The notes under the pieces are model-generated. The model saw only the letters and a list, made by a program, of their open reading frames with translations. It searched no databases and was not told where the DNA came from. A program made the position numbers and the translations under genes. Of a stretch of DNA of 18,264 bases, positions 14,327 through 18,264 are shown piece by piece (position 1 is the first letter of the stretch; every line of letters begins with the position of its first letter). Source of the stretch: CAZSAA01 sp964604915 (GTDB lineage: Bacteria > Patescibacteriota > Patescibacteriia > Patescibacteriales > UBA12465); the NCBI GenBank assembly GCA_964604915.1, contig CAZSAA010000017.1, forward strand, positions 1 to 18,264, given 5' to 3'.

Positions 14327-14830
14327 ATGAAAATAGTATTAATGATGGCCATGACGGCCGACGGGAAAATCGCGCGCCACAGCGGACATCTGGCCGACTG
14401 GACCAGCCCCGAAGACAAGAAGCTCTTCGTAGCCGAATCGAAAGAACATGGCGTCATAATCATGGGCGAAAACACTTTCCGTACTTTCAAGCGCCCCCTG
14501 CCTGGCCGCCTCAATGTCGTACTGAGCATGGAAGATAATCCAAAGCCCATTGAAGGTGTGATGTGGTATAAGGGAGAGCCGGAAGTACTGATCGAGAAGC
14601 TTGAGGCAATGGGATATCAGAGCGCCCTGCTCGGCGGCGGCGCCGGCATTAATTCCCTTTTCCTTTCCCACGAACTGATCGACGAGCTAGCGATAACGGT
14701 AGAACCAAAACTATTCGGAACCGGCCTATCGATTTTCGCCCAAGAGGCCGCGGTGGAGCTAGAGCTGATCAATTTAAAAAAAATAAACGACAATTCTTTT
14801 GCCGTGAGGTATAAGGTTAAGCATGAATGA
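14327..14830 (+). CDS. folA: dihydrofolate reductase (DHFR / RibD C-terminal superfamily)
   Basis: A 167-residue reductase predicted to regenerate tetrahydrofolate from the dihydrofolate made by ThyA, using NADPH. Key DHFR positions are visible: W25 and D30 in ADWTSPEDKKLF correspond to W22 and the catalytic D27 of E. coli, and KRPLPGRLNVVLS (55-67) carries the Arg equivalent to R57. The cofactor Gly-rich motif is LLGGGAGIN. The C-terminal third (DELAITVEPKLFGTGLSIF) looks more like the RibD C-terminal reductase family, so this is a divergent enzyme. The position after thyA strongly supports the folate role. The gene symbol is tentative. No Shine-Dalgarno precedes the ATG, and the last 8 bases overlap the next gene. 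Confidence 0.8.
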   Translation: MKIVLMMAMTADGKIARHSGHLADWTSPEDKKLFVAESKEHGVIIMGENTFRTFKRPLPGRLNVVLSMEDNPKPIEGVMWYKGEPEVLIEKLEAMGYQSALLGGGAGINSLFLSHELIDELAITVEPKLFGTGLSIFAQEAAVELELINLKKINDNSFAVRYKVKHE

Positions 14831-15398
14831 TATGGATAATCAAGAGAACAAGATAATATTAGTCTTCTCCGGCCTCATCGCTTCCGGCAAGGACGTTTGT
14901 AAGAAATATATCGAAGGCAAATACAGCGCCGACAGCTTCCGTTTCTCTAACATCCTGCGTGACGCTCTGAACCGCCTAGGGATACAGACCAGCCGCGAGA
15001 ACATCATCGCGCTATCTACTTGGGCGCGCCAATCTTTCGGTGAAGACTTGCTGGCCAAAGCTATGGCCAGGGACGTGGAAAAATCGGAGTCTCCCCTTAT
15101 CATCGTCGACGGAGCTAGGCGCTTGGCGGATATAAAATACCTTTCCGAGTTGCCCGGCTTCCATTTGATAAGCGTGGACGCTGATCCAGAAATACGGTAC
15201 AAGAGGATGGTAGCGCGCAATGAGAATCCTGGCGAAGCAGACAAGACCTATGAAGATTTTCTGGCCGACCACCAAAAAGAAACCGAGATAACCATCCCGG
15301 AAATAATGGCCACAGCGGAGTTTTCCCTGGATAATAACGGGACTTTAGATGACTTGTACGCCCAGATTGACAAAATCTTGGAAAAGGTTAAAGATTAA
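14823..15398 (+). CDS. P-loop (deoxy)nucleotide kinase-like protein
   Basis: A 191-residue P-loop protein. The Walker A motif is GLIASGKD (residues 17-24) after the strand ILVFS. The segment PLIIVDGARRLADIKYL resembles the DG.R...E/D..YL block of dephospho-CoA-kinase-like and deoxynucleoside monophosphate kinase-like proteins, and YKRMVARNENPGEAD looks like a lid region with Arg residues. This fits transfer of phosphate from ATP to a small substrate. In a cluster of dNTP enzymes a dNMP kinase is the best guess; dephospho-CoA kinase is the main alternative. It overlaps the DHFR gene by 8 bases, so translation is probably coupled. The TAA stop is in the same frame as the next gene, with 20 sense codons between. 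Confidence 0.7.
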   Translation: MNDMDNQENKIILVFSGLIASGKDVCKKYIEGKYSADSFRFSNILRDALNRLGIQTSRENIIALSTWARQSFGEDLLAKAMARDVEKSESPLIIVDGARRLADIKYLSELPGFHLISVDADPEIRYKRMVARNENPGEADKTYEDFLADHQKETEITIPEIMATAEFSLDNNGTLDDLYAQIDKILEKVKD

Positions 15399-15412
15399 GA
15401 CACGAATACGCC

Positions 15413-15452
15413 AAGGAGGAGCGTCCGGCCGCGAGACCGGAGCTCCCTTTTT
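15413..15452 (+). terminator. hairpin with U-run and embedded Shine-Dalgarno-like sequence
   Basis: GGAGC (15418-15422) pairs with GCTCC (15442-15446) and TCCGG (15424-15428) with CCGGA (15437-15441), with one bulged G and an 8-base loop, followed by CTTTTT. The shape is that of an intrinsic terminator. AAGGAGG (15413-15419), one of the best Shine-Dalgarno matches in the window, overlaps its foot. It lies 39 bases from the next ATG in linear sequence, but folding would bring it close. Confidence 0.65.
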
Positions 15453-15458
15453 GTAACT

Positions 15459-16688
15459 ATGCGCCACAATTACCCCGGCAAATTCATCGTCCTCTACGGG
15501 ATAAATAACCTGGGCAAGACCACCCAGGCGAAACTTCTGGTGGAGAAACTCAAAGCCGAAGGCCATTGTGCCGAATATATAAAATACCCTATCTACGGCC
15601 TGGAGCCGTCCGGATCCATGCTCAATGATTATTTGCGCCACGGCAACCCATATGGCCTCGATGCCCGGGAAGCCCAGATAATCTATGCTCTCAATCGCTT
15701 CCAATACCAAGACGAACTGCTGCGAAAACTCGATGCTGGCACTATCGTCGTCGCGGAGGATTACAAAGGCACCGGCATCGCTTGGGGACTAGGCGCGGAC
15801 GTGGAAGAAGAATTCCTACGCCACGCTAACGAAGGCTTGCTGCGTGAAGACCTAGTCTTCCTATTCGACGGCGAACGTTTCACCCAAGGAATAGAGGACG
15901 GCCACAAGCATGAGAATGATAATGACCTGATAAACAAGGTACGCTGGGCTCACTTGAAGCTGGGCGAAGAGAAGGGATGGATAAAGATAAACGCCAACCT
16001 GTCAATCGAAGATATTAGCGACATAATGTGGGAAGTCGTCTCTCATGAACTGAGTGAGAAGAAGGGCTACGCTTGCCGCTACGGCAGTTCCTTCCAGGCG
16101 GTGGGGGAAATCATCAACACCCATCAACTAGCCCCAAAAGCTGAACTTATCCCTAAAAAAGGAGATAAGCCGGCTCAAATTATCGAAAACAATCCGACCG
16201 TGGTGCATAACGTCATTAATGTCAATCAGGATCACGTTAACCAGCCGGGAAAAGCAGCCGAAGAACCAATACTCAAGGCCCAACGGCTCCGACCCGAAGC
16301 CAAACTACCGGCCAGAGGACGCGAGGGCGATGCCGCTTTCGACCTTTTCTCTACGGAATACCGGTCATTAGCCCCATATGAGCAAGCTTCCATCCCTACG
16401 GGGATAAGGCTAGAGATACCAGCCGGCCACGTCGGATTAATTTGGGATAAGAGCGGACTGGCTTCCGAAGGTATGAAGACTATGGGAGGCGTCATCGATC
16501 CGAACTATCGCGGCGAAGTGAAAGTAGTGATGAAAAATCTGGGCGAAGATATATACCATATCGTGCCTGGCCAGAAAATTGCCCAAATCATCATCCAGCC
16601 AGCGCCTCAATTCCCTGTCGAAGAAGGAGAGATAGGCACGGATACCGATCGAGGCGAGCAAGGTTTCGGCAGCTCGGGAAAATTCTAG
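15459..16688 (+). CDS. thymidylate kinase-like / dUTPase fusion protein
   Basis: A 409-residue two-domain protein. Residues 1 to about 205 form a thymidylate-kinase-like domain: P-loop GINNLGKTTQ (from G14), the FQYQDELLRKLDAG helix, EDY (100-102) where DRY/H is usual, and HENDNDLINKVRWAHL like the late TMPK helix. A polar linker of about 60 residues follows. Residues 270-409 form a complete trimeric-type dUTPase with motif I GDAAFDLFS (D291, D295), motif II with PTGI and DKSGLAS (K331 where Arg is usual), motif III GVIDPNYRGEV (D347, Y350), motif IV GQKIAQIIIQP and motif V RGEQGFGSSG (398-407). dUTPase yields dUMP for ThyA; the kinase would phosphorylate the resulting dTMP. No stop or frameshift lies between the domains. 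The dUTPase part is firm; the kinase specificity is inferred. Confidence 0.92.
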   Translation: MRHNYPGKFIVLYGINNLGKTTQAKLLVEKLKAEGHCAEYIKYPIYGLEPSGSMLNDYLRHGNPYGLDAREAQIIYALNRFQYQDELLRKLDAGTIVVAEDYKGTGIAWGLGADVEEEFLRHANEGLLREDLVFLFDGERFTQGIEDGHKHENDNDLINKVRWAHLKLGEEKGWIKINANLSIEDISDIMWEVVSHELSEKKGYACRYGSSFQAVGEIINTHQLAPKAELIPKKGDKPAQIIENNPTVVHNVINVNQDHVNQPGKAAEEPILKAQRLRPEAKLPARGREGDAAFDLFSTEYRSLAPYEQASIPTGIRLEIPAGHVGLIWDKSGLASEGMKTMGGVIDPNYRGEVKVVMKNLGEDIYHIVPGQKIAQIIIQPAPQFPVEEGEIGTDTDRGEQGFGSSGKF

Positions 16689-16708
16689 GAAAACATCTAA
16701 ACAAAAAA

Positions 16709-16739
16709 AAGACCCCTGGCATCCATTATTAGGGGTCTT
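16709..16739 (-). terminator. terminator of the 287-aa gene (also faces the fusion gene)
   Basis: AAGACCCCT (16709-16717) pairs with AGGGGTCTT (16731-16739) around a 13-base loop. On the minus strand a run of eight U's follows, a strong signal. On the plus strand the tail is CTGTTTCT, so it is weaker for the kinase-dUTPase transcript. Confidence 0.85.
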
Positions 16740-16745
16740 CTGTTT

Positions 16746-17609
16746 CTAAGCGAGCAGCAATATTGCTGACCGCTCTAGTTCCATATTCTCCGGAACCACC
16801 GCACCAAACCTACGTTTTCTCCTCTCGGTCAGGCAAACAAAATGCTTTCCGGCTGGGCGGCTCCAGGCATCACGAAGCTCGATAACGTTCTGGCGGCGCT
16901 GGACTTCGGGATACTTAGCAGCAAAGGCCAATATCTCGAGTAATCCAGCTATGGCCAATCTTTTTTCCACCACCATCTTCTGAGCATCAATCAGAGAACC
17001 CTCATAGGGGTATAACTTCAAGTGCAAGAAGGACTGAGTGGGAACCGGCTTCACCTTGAAGTGTCGCTGGGATATGCCTTTATCGATCATATAGAAGCCG
17101 GCACTGGCGACAAACTCATGAACTGACTTGGAATAATCGATCCCGACTTTAAATATTTCATCAGCTTCTTCGCTTTCCAGTCCGACTTCGCCCTGCCCTT
17201 CAAATTCCCGAAGATAGGCGCCCAAGATTTCTCTTAGCGCAGATTTCTTATAGGACAAGAGGAATTCCACTTGCTTGGGACTAGGACTAGCCTCATTCAT
17301 CACGTGCAGGATGAAATTGAGCAGGGCCATGTGATCGTAGAAGGAAGGTTTAGCCAAGCTGCTAGGAACCAAGCTCAGATAATCCATGCTCCAATCGAAC
17401 AGCAAGTCATCGTTAGGATCAGTCCGGCAAATAGATTCTGCTTCTACAAAATTATCGCAGAAATAGGCCAGCAAATCGCTACGCATCCGGTTCCGCTGGT
17501 AAGCGAGAAGCGAATAAACGCGTTTGGGACTAGGCTTGAAGTCATTGATAATTTCAGCTACAAAACCTAAAACCTTCATTCCGTCTCTAAAAGAAAGATT
17601 ATTTATCAT
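16746..17609 (-). CDS. unknown protein with internal duplication, 287 aa
   Basis: I do not recognise this protein. It has no signal peptide or transmembrane helix and is probably cytoplasmic and mostly helical. Residues about 9-81 and 92-165 are an internal duplication. The first copy has MKVLGFVAEIINDF, PSPKRVYSLLAYQ and LLAYFCDNF; the second has MALLNFILHVMNEA, PSPKQVEFLLSYK and ILGAYLREF. Each is followed by an F...DY..S.V segment. The remaining 120 residues include a hydrophobic helix (AIAGLLEILAFAAKYPE) and a basic stretch (ERRKRRFG). The ATG at 17609 follows a plausible promoter, and a terminator lies just after the stop. No Shine-Dalgarno is seen. The function cannot be inferred; the repeated helical unit could be a binding scaffold. 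Confidence 0.75.
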   Translation of the reverse strand: MINNLSFRDGMKVLGFVAEIINDFKPSPKRVYSLLAYQRNRMRSDLLAYFCDNFVEAESICRTDPNDDLLFDWSMDYLSLVPSSLAKPSFYDHMALLNFILHVMNEASPSPKQVEFLLSYKKSALREILGAYLREFEGQGEVGLESEEADEIFKVGIDYSKSVHEFVASAGFYMIDKGISQRHFKVKPVPTQSFLHLKLYPYEGSLIDAQKMVVEKRLAIAGLLEILAFAAKYPEVQRRQNVIELRDAWSRPAGKHFVCLTERRKRRFGAVVPENMELERSAILLLA

Positions 17610-17643
17610 GATGGGTGCTTTTAAGGTTCAACGTTAATAAATA

Positions 17644-17671
17644 ATCTTATCACACCCATGGATTTAGGCAA
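17644..17671 (-). promoter_or_regulatory. promoter of the 287-aa gene
   Basis: On the minus strand, -35 TTGCCT (17671-17666), 16-base spacer, -10 TAAGAT (17649-17644). It lies between the terminator of the 169-aa gene and the start at 17609. Confidence 0.55.
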
Positions 17672-17692
17672 GCGAAATAGGCGGGAAACGAC

Positions 17693-17720
17693 AAAAAAAA
17701 GGAAGCCTGAGTTGGCTTCC
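17693..17720 (-). terminator. terminator of the 169-aa gene
   Basis: GGAAGCC (17701-17707) pairs with GGCTTCC (17714-17720) around a 6-base loop. On the minus strand it is followed by eight U's (17700-17693). It begins five bases after the stop codon at 17726. Confidence 0.9.
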
Positions 17721-17725
17721 ATATT

Positions 17726-18235
17726 TTAATTTCTTGATGGGTTCATTTCCACCTCGCTTGGCACAAGCTGGATGACTTTTGCCCGAGGCTTAGTGGCCTT
17801 GTGCTGCTTCTGATCGAAGAATATTATTCCATCCACGCCGGCTTCCAGGAATGACGATATCAACCGCTTTCCGCGTTCGTGATAGAGACCAGAACCTGCC
17901 TGAAAAGATAGCGCCACCAATTTCTGGCGATTGGCCGAGGCTAAAGATGAAGCTAAAATTCCCCAGAGGAGTTTCTTACGCTTATTTCCCACCGTCCAAT
18001 CAAGGCCATATAAATGCTCGCCAATCTGGGAGCAGGTCCATCGTTCCAGATGATAGCCGTAGAAATATTCGATACGGCCGCTCATCTTGTCGACGAGGAA
18101 GCTATAATTGGCCTTGCAGATGGCCTCCAGGTCGACGCGGGGGCAAAGGTCATACAGCCCTTCTAACAGGATATACCTTGCCTTATAATCATCCTTAGCC
18201 CTTATCGAGAACAGGCTAACGACGATTAAACTCAT
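17726..18235 (-). CDS. unknown protein, 169 aa
   Basis: I do not recognise this protein. It is basic overall, with a hydrophobic N-terminus (SLIVVSLFSI) too short to be a clear signal or membrane anchor. It has Cys at 31, 40 and 68, an aromatic patch (RIEYFYGYHLERW), and a late segment RLISSFLEAGVDGIIFFDQKQ that could be a beta-alpha unit. No catalytic motif is evident. The ATG at 18235 lies next to a -10-like TATACT/TATTAT on the same strand, and a strong terminator follows, so it is a single-gene unit. It has the same orientation as the 287-aa gene but separate signals. Upstream sequence ends 29 bases beyond the start, so a longer N-terminus cannot be excluded, though none is open in the track of codons seen here. 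Confidence 0.65.
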   Translation of the reverse strand: MSLIVVSLFSIRAKDDYKARYILLEGLYDLCPRVDLEAICKANYSFLVDKMSGRIEYFYGYHLERWTCSQIGEHLYGLDWTVGNKRKKLLWGILASSLASANRQKLVALSFQAGSGLYHERGKRLISSFLEAGVDGIIFFDQKQHKATKPRAKVIQLVPSEVEMNPSRN

Positions 18236-18242
18236 GGTCCCC

Positions 18243-18251
18243 AGTATAATA
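18243..18251 (-). promoter_or_regulatory. possible -10 element of the 169-aa gene
   Basis: The minus strand reads TATTATACT, holding two candidate -10 hexamers (TATTAT or TATACT). The -35 region is cut by the window end. Transcription would start about 18236-18240, within a few bases of the ATG, implying a leaderless or almost leaderless mRNA. Confidence 0.35.
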
Positions 18252-18264
18252 CAGAGGGCCGAAT

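Noticed and set aside
1..18264. Mobile element, prophage, toxin-antitoxin or defence system
   Set aside because: No transposase, integrase, phage structural, nuclease-pair or toxin-antitoxin signature was recognised, and no flanking terminal repeats were seen.

Overview
The window reads as a chromosomal segment of a small-genome bacterium, most likely a member of the Candidate Phyla Radiation (Patescibacteria). That assignment is an inference. It rests on a PEGA-domain membrane protein behind murA, a GspG-like type IV pilin with its own promoter, a phosphodiester-glycosidase protein carrying two copies of a 'SGRI..EAWY.NP.DLK.YYLGRP' repeat that I associate with this group, very short spacers, and few Shine-Dalgarno sites. 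TGA is used as a normal stop (for example at the ends of the DUF167, DHFR and 145-residue genes), so this is not a lineage that recodes TGA as glycine. No insertion sequence, phage gene, CRISPR array or rRNA was seen.

Layout: the 3' half of a tRNA-Thr (1-39) and a shared terminator are followed by an orphan 145-residue gene on the minus strand (84-521). A replication/recombination operon dnaB-ebfC-recR (711-3041) follows, then a single-gene lipoprotein (3107-3757, minus). Divergent rplU (minus) and murA (plus) have overlapping promoters; murA is followed by a PEGA/beta-propeller membrane protein. A pilin gene (7033-7554) has its own promoter. A six-gene minus-strand operon runs from 12753 down to 7640: phosphodiester glycosidase, DUF167, three family-2 glycosyltransferases and galU, a cell-surface glycan set.

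The most coherent part is 12889-16688, a plus-strand thymidylate module: dCMP deaminase, thymidylate synthase, a dihydrofolate reductase with RibD-like features, a P-loop (deoxy)nucleotide-kinase-like protein, and a 409-residue fusion of a thymidylate-kinase-like domain to a complete trimeric-type dUTPase. Together they could turn dCMP and dUTP into dUMP, methylate it to dTMP, recycle the folate and phosphorylate the product. Intrinsic-terminator-like hairpins sit directly before several of the internal start codons, which suggests attenuation or partial uncoupling.

The right end holds two minus-strand genes of unknown function, each with its own terminator: a 287-residue protein built on an internal duplication of about 75 residues, and a 169-residue protein whose promoter lies so close to the start codon that the mRNA may be nearly leaderless. 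Predicted promoters are mostly sigma70-like with 16-17 base spacers, and four of them have the same -10 hexamer, TAAGAT.
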